The position numbers and the translations under genes were made by a program. The notes below the pieces were generated by a model, which did not search any database, had not been told where the DNA came from, and saw only the letters and a list, made by a program, of their open reading frames with translations. A stretch of DNA of 39,283 nt, from the NCBI GenBank assembly GCA_001464155.1, contig LNEN01000259.1, positions 1-39,283 of the forward strand. The letters run 5' to 3'. Below, in pieces: positions 7,601 to 17,016 of the stretch. This stretch comes from Cytophagales bacterium Ga0077538 (GTDB lineage: Bacteria > Bacteroidota > Bacteroidia > Cytophagales > Cyclobacteriaceae). Positions within the stretch are counted from its first letter, which is position 1. Each line of letters begins with the position of its first letter.

Positions 7601-9070
7601 TTATGCAAATAGGTGGAGCATACCTTTTTCTTTGGCCTCCAGCAATGAATGATCCATTAGAAATTCATCAACGGCCCTCGCGGCTTCTCGCCCTTCACTA
7701 ATGGCCCACACCACGAGACTTTGTCCCCTTCTGCAATCGCCTGCGGCAAATACTTTGTTGACTGAAGTTTTGAATCGATTACTTTTTACGTTGCCCCGCT
7801 CATCATACTCTACTCCAAGTTTGTCTAACAGGCCATCGTGTTGTGTGTGTAAAAAGCCAAGTGCGAGTAAGGCAAGTTCGCAGGGGATTATTTTTTCAGT
7901 TCCCGGAATTTCTGAAAATGCCGGTACTTGACCAGCAGCGGACTTAGTCATTGCTACCTCAGCAACTTTAATTGCTGTTAGATTCCCTTGTTCATCTCCA
8001 ATAAATTCTTTGGTTACTATACTCCACTGACGATCGCAACCCTCTTCGTGTGAAGTGGAGGTTCGTAAAATTATGGGCCAATTAGGCCAAGGCATAGAGG
8101 CTGTTCTTTCTTTCGGTGGCTTTGTTAAAATTTCTAACTGTGTTACTGACCTTGCTTTATGTCGGTTGGAAGTGCCCACGCAATCAGAACCCGTATCTCC
8201 TCCACCGATGACGACTACATTCTTATTACTTGCCCAAATTTCTTCTTCGTTGATGTGTTTGTCACTTACCCTTCTATTCTGTTGAACCAAAAAATCCATG
8301 GCAAAATGAACTCCCTTTAAATTTCTTCCCGGTATTGGTAAGTCGCGAGGAATGGTGGAGCCTGTACAGAGCATGATTGCATCAAACTCTTCCTGAAGCT
8401 GCTGAACGGTATGCGTTACTCCAATAGTTGTGTGGGTGTGAAAGGTAATGCCTTCCTCCATCATTACGTTAATTCTTCTGTCCAGCATTTGCTTGTCTAG
8501 CTTGAAATCCGGAATGCCATAACGAAGCAGGCCACCTACTTCCTCCGCACGTTCATAGACAGTAACCCAATGGCCCGCATAGTTTAATTGCGCGGCAGCT
8601 GCCAAACCCGAAGGACCAGAACCAATGATGGCCACTTTTTTATGAGTGCGAGATGCAGGCACGCGAGGTTTTGCATATCCTTCTGCAAAGGCTTTTTCAA
8701 TAATCACCTTCTCTATGTATTCAATCGTAACAGGAGGTTTGTTGATGCCCAATACACATGAACTTTCGCAAGGAGCCGGGCAAATTCTTCCTGTGAACTC
8801 AGGAAAATTGTTAGTAGAGATCAGAATCTCATACGCTAAACGCCAGTTGCCTTGGTAAACGGCATCGTTGAATTCTGGAATGATATTGCCGAGTGGACAC
8901 CCCTGATGACAAAAGGGCACTCCGCAGTCCATACACCGCGAGGCTTGTTTTTGAGCAAGACCATTATCCGGAGTTGCCTCTACTTCATTGTAGTCCTTTA
9001 TCCTCACTTTTGGATCGCGCTTTTTAGGAAGCTCCCGTTCATGTTCTAAAAATCCTGTTGGTTTTCCCAT
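7601..9070 (-). CDS. gltD: Glutamate synthase (NADPH) small subunit
   Basis: 489 residues. The small subunit oxidises NADPH on FAD and passes electrons through iron-sulphur clusters to GltB. The N-terminal ferredoxin-like region has two cysteine clusters, CMDCGVPFCHQGCPLGN (about 42-58) and RICPAPCESSC (about 95-105). The FAD-binding loop is VAIIGSGPSGLAAAAQL (about 147-163), and the NADP-binding loop is VVVIGGGDTGSDC (about 286-298). A second FAD motif, VFAAGDCRRGQSLVVWAI, is near the C-terminus. It lies 54 bases downstream of gltB on the same strand and forms the usual gltBD operon. Confidence 0.97.
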   Translation of the reverse strand: MGKPTGFLEHERELPKKRDPKVRIKDYNEVEATPDNGLAQKQASRCMDCGVPFCHQGCPLGNIIPEFNDAVYQGNWRLAYEILISTNNFPEFTGRICPAPCESSCVLGINKPPVTIEYIEKVIIEKAFAEGYAKPRVPASRTHKKVAIIGSGPSGLAAAAQLNYAGHWVTVYERAEEVGGLLRYGIPDFKLDKQMLDRRINVMMEEGITFHTHTTIGVTHTVQQLQEEFDAIMLCTGSTIPRDLPIPGRNLKGVHFAMDFLVQQNRRVSDKHINEEEIWASNKNVVVIGGGDTGSDCVGTSNRHKARSVTQLEILTKPPKERTASMPWPNWPIILRTSTSHEEGCDRQWSIVTKEFIGDEQGNLTAIKVAEVAMTKSAAGQVPAFSEIPGTEKIIPCELALLALGFLHTQHDGLLDKLGVEYDERGNVKSNRFKTSVNKVFAAGDCRRGQSLVVWAISEGREAARAVDEFLMDHSLLEAKEKGMLHLFA

Positions 9071-9124
9071 GGTGGATACTGATGAGTATTAAACCTGTTG
9101 TTAAAAATTTTTTATTCCCCTGGA

Positions 9125-12100
9125 TTACTTCTTGCTAATCTGCTCATTCATCAGTGCTGCTTTGCGTTTCTCCAGCACAGCTTTATAGTCAGTGGGCATC
9201 ACCTTCACAAACTGTTTGAAGGTCGTGGGCCAATAGCTTAGTATATGCGAAGCCACCTTGCTTTGTGTGTTGTGCTGGTGCGATTGAATCATTCTTTTTA
9301 AAACGATTTCATCTTCTGGTTCAAGTGTATCCAGCAACACCATTTCCATGTTGCAATTCTTCACGAAGTTTTTGCTCACATCCCAAACGTACGCGACACC
9401 TCCACTCATGCCTGCAGCAAAGTTTCTTCCTGTTTCACCTAAGACAACTACGGTGCCTCCCGTCATGTATTCACAGCCATGATCGCCAACACCCTCCACC
9501 ACTACCTGCACGCCTGAGTTGCGCACGGCAAATCGTTCACCGGCCATGCCGTTGATAAAACTTTCACCGGAAGTGCCACCGAAGAAGGCCACATTTCCTA
9601 CGATGATATTTTTGGCTGGATTGAACGTGGAGCGTTTATTCGGATAGAGAATTAGTTTGCCACCCGAGAGTCCCTTGCCGAAATAATCATTAGCATCACC
9701 TTCCAGTTCAAAGGTGATACCACCAGTGGTGAAAGCGCCAAAGCTTTGGCCTGCAGTACCTTCAAACTTGAAATGGATGGTGTCTGTCGGCAAGCCAACA
9801 CCCCGGTATTTTTTGGAAACTTCGTTGGAGAGCATGGCACCAACGGAACGATCTTGATTGGTAATTTGGAAAGTGTTGGTTACCTGATCTTTATTTTTTA
9901 ATGCGGGCTCAGCGGCTTGTATCAGTTGCCTGTCTAACACCTTGCCTAGGTTATGATCTTGCTCTTCCTGATGAAAAGTAGCAGTATCTAAATGAGTAGC
10001 TTGTTTGTAGAGTAAAGGTGAAAGATCAATGTTGTTGTTTTTCCATTGCTTACTTCTTTCACGCAATGTTAAGCGATCTCGCTGCCCAACCATTTCGTCT
10101 ACGGTTCTAAAGCCAAGCTCAGCCATTATCTCTCGTAATTCTTCAGCCAGAAATTCGAATAGGTTAACTACGTGTTCCGGTTTGCCAGTGTAAAGTGAGC
10201 GCAGTTCTTTATTTTGGGTAGCAATGCCTACAGGACAAGTATTCAAATGACATTTTCGCATCATGATGCAGCCTGTAGTAACAAGGGCAGCAGTTGCTAC
10301 TCCCCATTCTTCGGCACCTAATAAGGCTGCGATGGCTAAATCTCTACCGGTTCTGATTTGTCCATCGGTTTGCAGCACTACTCGTCCGCGCAATTTATTT
10401 TTCACCAAGGTTTGATGTGCTTCAGCCAAGCCGAGTTCCCACGGCAGACCGGCATGACGGATAGAACTTAAGGGAGATGCACCAGTACCTCCATCGTGCC
10501 CGGCAATAAGAATCACATCCGCATGAGCTTTGGCAACACCAGAAGCAATTGTGCCCACACCGGCTTCGCTCACCAGCTTTACACTGATGCGAGCCTGCCT
10601 GTTAGCATTCTTCAAATCGAAGATGAGTTGGGCTAGATCTTCAATGGAATAAATATCGTGGTGATTCCCGATCCAGTCGTCTACTTTATGACCCGGCAAT
10701 TGTCCACCTTCACCTGGTTTGGCACCCTGTGCCATTTTAATTTGTAGTTCACTTGCATTGGTAAGATAGTAACTGGTTACCCCAAAGCGACCAGAGGCTA
10801 CTTGTTTGATGGCGGAATTTTCCCAATCCCCATTTTCTTTTTTGTGAAAGCGTATTTCATCTTCTCCACCTTCTCCGCAATTGCTCTTACCACCAATGCG
10901 GTTCATGGCAATGGCCAGGGTGCTGTGTGCTTCATGCGAAATGGAACCGAAAGACATGGCACCCGTAGCAAAGCGTTTAAAAATATTTTCTTTTGGCTCT
11001 ACCGCTTCCAGAGGAATAGACTTTCCTGTTTTAAATTTTAATAAGCTCCGAAGCGTAATCGCCTTTTCACTTTGCTCATTAATCAGGCTGGTGTATTTCT
11101 TAAAGAGTGTATAGTCTTTTGTTTTGGTGGATTGTTGTAATAGATGAATGGTTTGAGGATTGAAAAGATGAGCTTCCCCTCGTTGTTTCCATTGGTAGAC
11201 GCCACCCACTTCCAAATGTGGAAAGCCATTGCTGGTTTTAGGGAAAGCAAGTTGATGTTTGGCTAAAGCCTCTTTGGCAATGTCGTCAAGCAAGAGCCCG
11301 CCAATGCGTGAAACGGTTCCTGTAAAGTATTGATCAACTACCGTTTGATGAATACCCAACGCTTCAAAAATTTGTGCGCCATGGTAAGATTGTAACGTGC
11401 TGATGCCCATTTTACTCATTACTTTAAGTAATTCACCAGCCACTGCTTTTTTATAATGATAAAGTGCCTTCTCTTCAGTAAGATCTTCGCTGAAGAGATT
11501 GCGTTTTTTCATATCGTGTATCGTCTGATAAACCAGATAGGGATTTACACCAGATGCTCCATAGCCAATCAGTGTAGCGTAGTGATGTGTTTCCCACACG
11601 TCACCCGCTTCTACCAATAGACCAACTTTGCCTCTCAGACCTTTTCGAATCAAATCGTGATGCACGGCAGCCACAGCCAGCAACGAAGGAATTTGAGCAT
11701 GGCCACTATCAAAACTTCTATCGGATAAAATAATAATAGTAAAGCCATCTTCAATCGCATCGGTAACATATTGACAAACGCGATTCAATCCGTTCTCCAA
11801 AGCACCGGGCTGTCCATCGGCTCTAAAGTAGGTGTAAATCGTTTTTGTTTGTAAGTGACGATGATCGATGTAGCGAATTTTCTCCAGCTCGTTGTTGGAC
11901 AAAATTGGCGTGGGTAATTCGAGGGTAATACAATGTTCGGGCGATTCCTCCAACAAGTTTAAGGACCCGCCTACATGCGAAGCCAGAGACATCACGAGAC
12001 GCTCTCGAATGGGATCGATGGGCGGATTAGTAACCTGGGCGAAAAGTTGTTTAAAGTAATTAGATAGGTGCTGTGCCTGATTTGAGAGCACAGCCAGGGG

Positions 12101-13612
12101 TGTATCGTTGCCCATGGAGCCAAGCGCCTCTTTTCCGGTCTCACACATTTGCGCGAGGATGACGCGCAAATCTTCTGAAGTGTAACCGAATGAAACTTGT
12201 CTTTTTAAAAAAGTTATCGGGTCGTACTTATGAAAACTGCCTCCGGGTTCAGGCAAATCGACAAGTCGAACTTTGTTTTCTTTTACCCATTTGCCATAGG
12301 GTTGCCGAGAACAGATTTCTTTCTTTAGTTCATCATCGCTGACAATCTTTCCTCTCTCTAAGTCTACTACAAACATTTTACCCGGCTGCAACCTGCCTTT
12401 GGTAACTACCTTGGCAGGATCAATATCCAGCACGCCCACTTCCGATGCCATGATCACCATGTCATCTTCCGTAACCACAAATCGGGATGGTCGCAAGCCA
12501 TTGCGGTCGAGGGTAGCGCCCACAATTTTACCATCCGTAAACGTAATAGACGCTGGACCATCCCAAGGCTCCATTAAGTTGGCGTGGTATTCATAAAAAT
12601 CTTTTTTCTCTTGAGCCATTGCCTCATTACCATCCCAGGCTTCGGGAATGAGCATCATCATGACATGAGGCAAGGAGCGACCGGCATGCACTAACAACTC
12701 AATAGTGTTGTCGAGATTAGAGGAGTCTGATTGTTTGGGATTACAAATGGGCAAAATCATGTCTAACTCCTCTCGTGTAAAATGAGGTGAGGAGAAAAAG
12801 GTTTCTTTGGACTTTAACCAGTTGATATTTCCTTGAACTGTGTTAATCTCTCCGTTGTGGGCGATGTAGCGAAATGGCTGTGCGAGTCGCCACGAGGGAG
12901 AAGTATTAGTAGAAAAACGAGAGTGAATAACCGCCAACGCAGAAACGACTTCTTCGTTTTCCAAGTCGTGAAAATAGTTGCGCAGGTGCCCTGACATCAG
13001 CATTCCTTTATACGAAATGGTTTTGTATGAAAGAGAAGAGAAGTAGAATTGGTTGTCTACGCCTTTAACAGATTCGGTAACCAGGTGGGTGGAGTATTTT
13101 CGGAGGATGAATAGTTTGCGTTCAAAATCTTCAGGATTGGATCCCGTATCAAGTCGCTTGATGAAGACTTGTTCCATGGAAGGTTCTGCTTGTAAAGCAG
13201 TTTCACCCAGTTCTTTATTATTAGTAGGCAACACTCGATAACCGAGCAAGCCCATATTCATTTTTTTGATTTGTCGGTTTAATACGGTTCGGCACTCTTC
13301 CCGCACCTTTGGATCAGCCGGGAAAAAGACAAGGCCCACACCATACGATCCGAAGGAAGGAAGTTTGAATCCCAGTTTACGACACTCACTAATGAAAAAT
13401 TCATGAGGGACTTGAATTAGAATTCCTGCACCATCTCCTGTATTTGGTTCACATCCACAAGCCCCTCGGTGCTCCATGCGTTCCAACATGGTGAGGGCAT
13501 CACTTATCAGTTGATGAGACTTTCTCCCTTTGATGTTTGCGATAAATCCTACGCCACACGAGTCGTGTTCAAAGCGCGGATGATACAGTCCTTCAGGTAG
13601 CAATTCTTTCAC
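9125..13612 (-). CDS. gltB: Glutamate synthase large subunit
   Basis: 1495 residues, standard length. It uses glutamine-derived ammonia to turn 2-oxoglutarate into glutamate. The N-terminal class-II glutamine amidotransferase domain starts after a short propeptide at DSCGVGF (Cys19 becomes the N-terminal nucleophile), with HSRFSTNT and AHNGEINT further on. The central and FMN-binding domains follow, with MSFGSISHEAH, SGRFGVTSYYL and GEGGQLPGHKV. The cluster-binding CHLNTCPVGIATQ is near residue 1127. The C-terminal right-handed beta-helix carries glycine-rich repeats such as GGTSGESFINGMAGERFAVR. The frame opens at a GTG (13612), giving MKELLPEGLYHPRFEHDSCG; no upstream ATG fits. It is followed by gltD. 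Confidence 0.97.
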   Translation of the reverse strand: MKELLPEGLYHPRFEHDSCGVGFIANIKGRKSHQLISDALTMLERMEHRGACGCEPNTGDGAGILIQVPHEFFISECRKLGFKLPSFGSYGVGLVFFPADPKVREECRTVLNRQIKKMNMGLLGYRVLPTNNKELGETALQAEPSMEQVFIKRLDTGSNPEDFERKLFILRKYSTHLVTESVKGVDNQFYFSSLSYKTISYKGMLMSGHLRNYFHDLENEEVVSALAVIHSRFSTNTSPSWRLAQPFRYIAHNGEINTVQGNINWLKSKETFFSSPHFTREELDMILPICNPKQSDSSNLDNTIELLVHAGRSLPHVMMMLIPEAWDGNEAMAQEKKDFYEYHANLMEPWDGPASITFTDGKIVGATLDRNGLRPSRFVVTEDDMVIMASEVGVLDIDPAKVVTKGRLQPGKMFVVDLERGKIVSDDELKKEICSRQPYGKWVKENKVRLVDLPEPGGSFHKYDPITFLKRQVSFGYTSEDLRVILAQMCETGKEALGSMGNDTPLAVLSNQAQHLSNYFKQLFAQVTNPPIDPIRERLVMSLASHVGGSLNLLEESPEHCITLELPTPILSNNELEKIRYIDHRHLQTKTIYTYFRADGQPGALENGLNRVCQYVTDAIEDGFTIIILSDRSFDSGHAQIPSLLAVAAVHHDLIRKGLRGKVGLLVEAGDVWETHHYATLIGYGASGVNPYLVYQTIHDMKKRNLFSEDLTEEKALYHYKKAVAGELLKVMSKMGISTLQSYHGAQIFEALGIHQTVVDQYFTGTVSRIGGLLLDDIAKEALAKHQLAFPKTSNGFPHLEVGGVYQWKQRGEAHLFNPQTIHLLQQSTKTKDYTLFKKYTSLINEQSEKAITLRSLLKFKTGKSIPLEAVEPKENIFKRFATGAMSFGSISHEAHSTLAIAMNRIGGKSNCGEGGEDEIRFHKKENGDWENSAIKQVASGRFGVTSYYLTNASELQIKMAQGAKPGEGGQLPGHKVDDWIGNHHDIYSIEDLAQLIFDLKNANRQARISVKLVSEAGVGTIASGVAKAHADVILIAGHDGGTGASPLSSIRHAGLPWELGLAEAHQTLVKNKLRGRVVLQTDGQIRTGRDLAIAALLGAEEWGVATAALVTTGCIMMRKCHLNTCPVGIATQNKELRSLYTGKPEHVVNLFEFLAEELREIMAELGFRTVDEMVGQRDRLTLRERSKQWKNNNIDLSPLLYKQATHLDTATFHQEEQDHNLGKVLDRQLIQAAEPALKNKDQVTNTFQITNQDRSVGAMLSNEVSKKYRGVGLPTDTIHFKFEGTAGQSFGAFTTGGITFELEGDANDYFGKGLSGGKLILYPNKRSTFNPAKNIIVGNVAFFGGTSGESFINGMAGERFAVRNSGVQVVVEGVGDHGCEYMTGGTVVVLGETGRNFAAGMSGGVAYVWDVSKNFVKNCNMEMVLLDTLEPEDEIVLKRMIQSHQHNTQSKVASHILSYWPTTFKQFVKVMPTDYKAVLEKRKAALMNEQISKK

Positions 13613-13846
13613 GTTAGGCTTGGTGTAAGTGAATAAATTTAGAGAATGAAAAAGCGGTATCCTGTGTATTTGGAAAAAAGTGTTGAAAAAAATTTGAAAA
13701 GCAAACTAACGATCAGTAGCGAAAACGATTGATGCGATAGGTGTTGGTTTATGAGTGAGTTGAAGAGCGACAGTGTTGTACTGTAAAATCTCCTGTTGGC
13801 TGAAGTGCTGCAGAGCTCTTGCATTACAAGAAATGCATGATAATAG
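13613..13846. other. gltB upstream region without a supported gene
   Basis: About 230 bases between the gltB start and the terminator of the tRNA gene. A short minus-strand frame here (13639-13866) has no recognisable features and runs through the terminator, so I do not call it. The gltB promoter must lie here. TTAGTTTG on the minus strand near 13703-13710 fits the -7 box at 7 of 8 positions but has no convincing partner. Confidence 0.5.
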
Positions 13847-13881
13847 AAAAGCCCTTGCGCAATCATGGCACAAGGGCTTTT
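13847..13881 (-). terminator. Terminator of the tRNA-Arg gene
   Basis: An 11-bp perfect stem, AAAAGCCCTTG (13847-13857) with CAAGGGCTTTT (13871-13881), has a 13-base loop and T-runs on both sides. On the minus strand it begins about 9 bases after the tRNA 3' end, so it most likely ends the tRNA transcript. Its symmetry would allow it to work both ways. Confidence 0.8.
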
Positions 13882-13889
13882 TGTTTTTG

Positions 13890-13961
13890 TAGTCTCGCCC
13901 AGAATCGAACTGGGATCAAAAGTTTAGGAAACTTCTATTCTATCCGTTGAACTACGAGACC
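13890..13961 (-). tRNA. tRNA-Arg (anticodon CCU)
   Basis: 72 bases that fold as a full cloverleaf on the minus strand: acceptor GGTCTCG with CGAGACT, D-stem GTTC/GAAT, anticodon stem GAAGT/ACTTT around loop TTCCTAA, a 4-base variable region, and T-arm CCCAG-TTCGATT-CTGGG. The anticodon CCT reads AGG (Arg). The discriminator base is A and CCA is not encoded. The first acceptor pair is G-U rather than G-C, and D- and anticodon-stem closing pairs are also G-U. It lies 57 bases downstream of hflX on the same strand and may share its transcript. Confidence 0.93.
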
Positions 13962-14018
13962 AAATGTTTTTTGAAAATCGTCTGCCGGCTGCAGATGAAT
14001 GATCACAAAAATAGAAAA

Positions 14019-15227
14019 CTATTTATCTCCCTCCTCCGTGGGACTGCTGATAAAGGAAAACTCATAACCACTATTTATATAATTGGGATACAAGCTCATG
14101 TGCTTTTGCTTTACTTCTTCAAAAAGCAACTGTTTAAGTGCCTGAATGTTTTGTTTTTTTGAAGCCGCAATAAAAATCATTTTCTCAAATCCCATCTCCC
14201 GGTAGTAACCGATAGAAGTGGCTTCTTCAAAATCAGGTCGTTGTTTCTTGACGAGATCAACCTTGTTAAGCACCAAGATGACAGGAATATTTGCTGCGTT
14301 AAGTTCGGCCAATGTTTGCGAAACCACCTCGATATGATTTTCATGATAAGGGTGCGACATATCAACTACGTGAAGAATGATGTCAGCTTCTCGCACCTCA
14401 TCCAGCGTGGACTTGAAGGATTCGATCAAATGGTGAGGCAACTTGCGAATAAAACCTACAGTATCAGACAACAAAAAGGGGATATTGCCAAAGGTGATTT
14501 TTCGAACCGTTGCATCTACCGTGGCAAATAATTTGTTCTCAGCCAATACTTCTGAACCAGAAAGCAAATTCATAAGGGTTGATTTGCCGGCATTCGTATA
14601 ACCCGCGATGGCCACCCGAACAATGTTGTTTCTAGACTTGCGTTGAGTCGCGTGCTGACTCTCAATTTTTTTCAATTTCTCCTTCAATAAGGAAATTTGA
14701 TCCCTGATGATTCGCCTGTCCGTTTCTATTTCTCGCTCACCAGCACCACCGCGCGTTCCTGTTCCACCCCGCTGTCTTTCTAAGTGAGTCCAAAGCCTGG
14801 TAAGGCGTGGAAGCAGGTACTGATTGCGCGCCAACTCAACTTGTGTGCGCGCTTGGGAAGTTTGTGCGCGTTGGAGAAAAATATCCAGAATCAATAAACT
14901 TCGATCGTAGATCCTGACTTTTGCTTCGCTATCCTTTGGATTAAACTCTTTTTCCAAATTTCGAAGTTGGGATGGACTCAAGTCATCATCAAAAATTACA
15001 TGATTGGCCGGTAAAGCACGCACATATTCCTTCAGTTCCTCCAGCTTGCCCTTACCAATAAAAAACTTGCCGTCAGGCTTAGCCAGGTTTTGAATAAGTC
15101 TTTTCCCAGTTTTTATGCCAGCGGTTTCGGCCAGAAAAGCCAGCTCATCAAGGTGCTCATTAACCAATTCGGGCTGTCGGCTATCGCCTAAGCCCACAAG
15201 GACAGCAATTGTTTGTTTTTCAGCCAT
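14019..15227 (-). CDS. hflX: Ribosome-associated GTPase HflX
   Basis: 402 residues. HflX binds the large ribosomal subunit and splits stalled ribosomes, notably after heat stress. The N-terminal domain (about 1-115) has FIGKGKLEEL and VIFDDDLSPSQLRNLE, typical of the family. The coiled linker with RLTRLWTHLERQRGGTGTRG follows. The G domain (about 205-365) shows G1 GYTNAGKSTLMN, G2 TVDATVRK, G3 DTVGFIRKLPHHLIESFKST and G4 NKVDLV. The C-terminal tail is short. The ATG at 15227 lies in a 134-base divergent region shared with the exopolysaccharide operon. Confidence 0.96.
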   Translation of the reverse strand: MAEKQTIAVLVGLGDSRQPELVNEHLDELAFLAETAGIKTGKRLIQNLAKPDGKFFIGKGKLEELKEYVRALPANHVIFDDDLSPSQLRNLEKEFNPKDSEAKVRIYDRSLLILDIFLQRAQTSQARTQVELARNQYLLPRLTRLWTHLERQRGGTGTRGGAGEREIETDRRIIRDQISLLKEKLKKIESQHATQRKSRNNIVRVAIAGYTNAGKSTLMNLLSGSEVLAENKLFATVDATVRKITFGNIPFLLSDTVGFIRKLPHHLIESFKSTLDEVREADIILHVVDMSHPYHENHIEVVSQTLAELNAANIPVILVLNKVDLVKKQRPDFEEATSIGYYREMGFEKMIFIAASKKQNIQALKQLLFEEVKQKHMSLYPNYINSGYEFSFISSPTEEGDK

Positions 15228-15268
15228 TTATAAAAGGTGCGAAGTAAACGGAAAAATTGTATATACGG

Positions 15269-15299
15269 TTTCGAACAGGGTTACTTTTTACTAACTTTG
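15269..15299 (+). promoter_or_regulatory. Bacteroidota-type promoter of the exopolysaccharide operon
   Basis: TTTC (15269-15272), exactly 19 bases, then TAACTTTG (15292-15299). This matches the known Bacteroidota pattern TTTG-N19-TAnnTTTG at all positions but one. A start near 15306 would leave a leader of about 75 bases before the ATG at 15382. It is the best promoter match in the window. Confidence 0.65.
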
Positions 15300-15381
15300 T
15301 TGGATTGACGTTATAAAAAAATCAAAACAACGGATTTTTCGACTGACCATCGAAAATTCTTTGCCTGACCTTGAGCCCTCT

Positions 15382-16494
15382 ATGAAAGTCGCCATTGTAC
15401 TCAACACCTCCTGGAACATCTACAATTTCAGGCTCAATTTCATCAAATCTTTACTGGCGGAGGGTCACGAAGTCCATACTATCGCGCCTAAGGACGATTA
15501 TACAACACTTCTTGTCGAGATGGGGTGTACGCACCACAATGTGAAAATGGATAGTAGGGGGGCTAATCCTATTAAGGACTCTGCTCTAATTATAGAACTT
15601 TGGTCCATTTACAGGAAACTTCGTCCAGATGTTGTGTTGCATTATACCATTAAGCCCAATGTTTATGGTACGCTGGCCGCAGCGATGTTAGGTATACCCA
15701 CCATCAATAACGTTTGTGGCTTGGGCACCGTCTTTTTGAAAGACAACCTGGTGTCAAAAATTGCTATCGCGCTTTATAAAGTAAGCTTTCGCTTCGCTTC
15801 TAAAATATTTTTTCAAAATCCGGATGATCTTAAGCTCTTTGTATCTGAAAAATTGGTGAAAGAAGGTGTCGCTGATTTGGTGCCGGGTTCGGGAATTAAT
15901 CTTCAGCATTTTGCGCCTTTTGCCTTTAAGCGAAATGAGACTTTTACCTTTTTGATGGTATCTCGTCTGATCACGGATAAAGGTGTTTTGGAGTATGTGG
16001 ATGCCATCAGACGCCTTAAGGAACAAGGGATAAGAGCAAAATTTCAAGTATTAGGTGCGTTGGATCCAGAGCATAGAAGAGGCATAAAGGTTGAGGTAGT
16101 GAATAAGTGGGTAGAAGAAGGAACCTTTGAGTATTTAGGCACCACTGATGATGTTCGTTCTTACATTCAGGCAGCTGATTGCATTGTGTTACCCTCCTAC
16201 AGAGAAGGAACGCCACGTACCTTACTGGAGGCAGCGTGTTCTGCTAAACCGATTATTGCGACCGATGTTCCGGGCTGCAATCATGTAGTGGAGAACAACG
16301 TTAACGGTCTGCTCTGCAAGCTAAAGGACGAAAAAGATCTGGCCGATAAAATGGAACAGATGTCTTCTTTCGATGATGGAACACTTAAAAACTTTGGATT
16401 AAAGGGGCGTGCGAAAATGGAAGCTCAATTTGATGAGGAATTAGTCATCAACAAGTATCTTTCCGCTTTGAAAGAGATAAAAATTGCTTCCTAA
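15382..16494 (+). CDS. Family 4 glycosyltransferase of exopolysaccharide synthesis
   Basis: 370 residues from the ATG at 15382 (MKVAIVLNTSWNIYNFRLNF). A TTG 21 bases upstream is in frame, but would only add a polar tail. The N-terminal Rossmann half has the acceptor-side pattern of GT-B enzymes. The C-terminal half has the donor-site block VSRLITDKGVLEYVDAI at about 195-211 and SYREGTPRTLLEAACSAKP at about 275-293, with the E-x7-E arrangement of GT4. Relatives add N-acetylhexosamines to undecaprenyl-linked sugars, but the sugar cannot be told here. It is the first gene of the operon and overlaps the next by 11 bases. Confidence 0.9.
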   Translation: MKVAIVLNTSWNIYNFRLNFIKSLLAEGHEVHTIAPKDDYTTLLVEMGCTHHNVKMDSRGANPIKDSALIIELWSIYRKLRPDVVLHYTIKPNVYGTLAAAMLGIPTINNVCGLGTVFLKDNLVSKIAIALYKVSFRFASKIFFQNPDDLKLFVSEKLVKEGVADLVPGSGINLQHFAPFAFKRNETFTFLMVSRLITDKGVLEYVDAIRRLKEQGIRAKFQVLGALDPEHRRGIKVEVVNKWVEEGTFEYLGTTDDVRSYIQAADCIVLPSYREGTPRTLLEAACSAKPIIATDVPGCNHVVENNVNGLLCKLKDEKDLADKMEQMSSFDDGTLKNFGLKGRAKMEAQFDEELVINKYLSALKEIKIAS

Positions 16495-16993
16495 CGTCAT
16501 TTTTAGAGAAACCGGCTTTGCCGGGTTGATTGAAATTGTCCCCTCCGTATTTCCGGATGACCGCGGCATTTTTTTTGAAAGCTTTCGCGAGGAGTGGAAA
16601 GACTACCTTGGTAAAGAGATTTCCTTCGTGCAAGAAAACCAGTCCTTTTCTAAAAAGGGTGTCATCAGAGGGCTTCATTTTCAGAAGCCGCCTTTTGCGC
16701 AAGCAAAGCTAGTACGTGTGATTACCGGTAAAGTGCTTGATGTAGTGGTTGATTTGCGGAGAGAATCTAACACTTTTGGTAAATCCTATTCTCTGGTTTT
16801 AGATTCTGAAAAGCAAAATCAGCTTTTCGTACCCGATGGCTTCGCACATGGGTTGGCAGCGCTGGAGGATTCCATATTTTTTTATAAGTGCTCAAATGTC
16901 TATAGCAAAAGTTCTGAAGCGGGTATCCGTTGGGATGATTCGGAGCTTGACATTGAGTGGCCGTTTAAAAACCCCCTGGTTTCTGAGAAATAA
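16484..16993 (+). CDS. rfbC: dTDP-4-dehydrorhamnose 3,5-epimerase-like protein
   Basis: 169 residues. The family epimerises dTDP-4-keto-6-deoxyglucose on the way to dTDP-L-rhamnose. FPDDRGIFFESF (about 24-35), SKKGVIRGLHFQKPPFAQAKL (with the active-site His), GKVLDVVVDLR and the later FVPDGFAHGLAAL match RmlC. The frame has only a TTG start, 11 bases inside the preceding gene; no ATG lies nearby. The protein is slightly shorter than the usual 180 residues. The partner genes rmlA, rmlB and rmlD are not in this window, so the nucleotide-sugar product could be rhamnose or another deoxysugar. Confidence 0.9.
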   Translation: MLPNVIFRETGFAGLIEIVPSVFPDDRGIFFESFREEWKDYLGKEISFVQENQSFSKKGVIRGLHFQKPPFAQAKLVRVITGKVLDVVVDLRRESNTFGKSYSLVLDSEKQNQLFVPDGFAHGLAALEDSIFFYKCSNVYSKSSEAGIRWDDSELDIEWPFKNPLVSEK

Positions 16994-17016
16994 TTTAACT
17001 GCTAAAATTGTTCCTC

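Noticed and set aside
13820-13837. Inverted repeat TGCATT/AATGCA near the tRNA terminator
   Set aside because: Six-base arms in AT-rich DNA with no positional logic.
13639-13866. Minus-strand 75-codon frame upstream of gltB
   Set aside because: It has no family features and runs through the tRNA terminator hairpin; more likely gltB upstream DNA.
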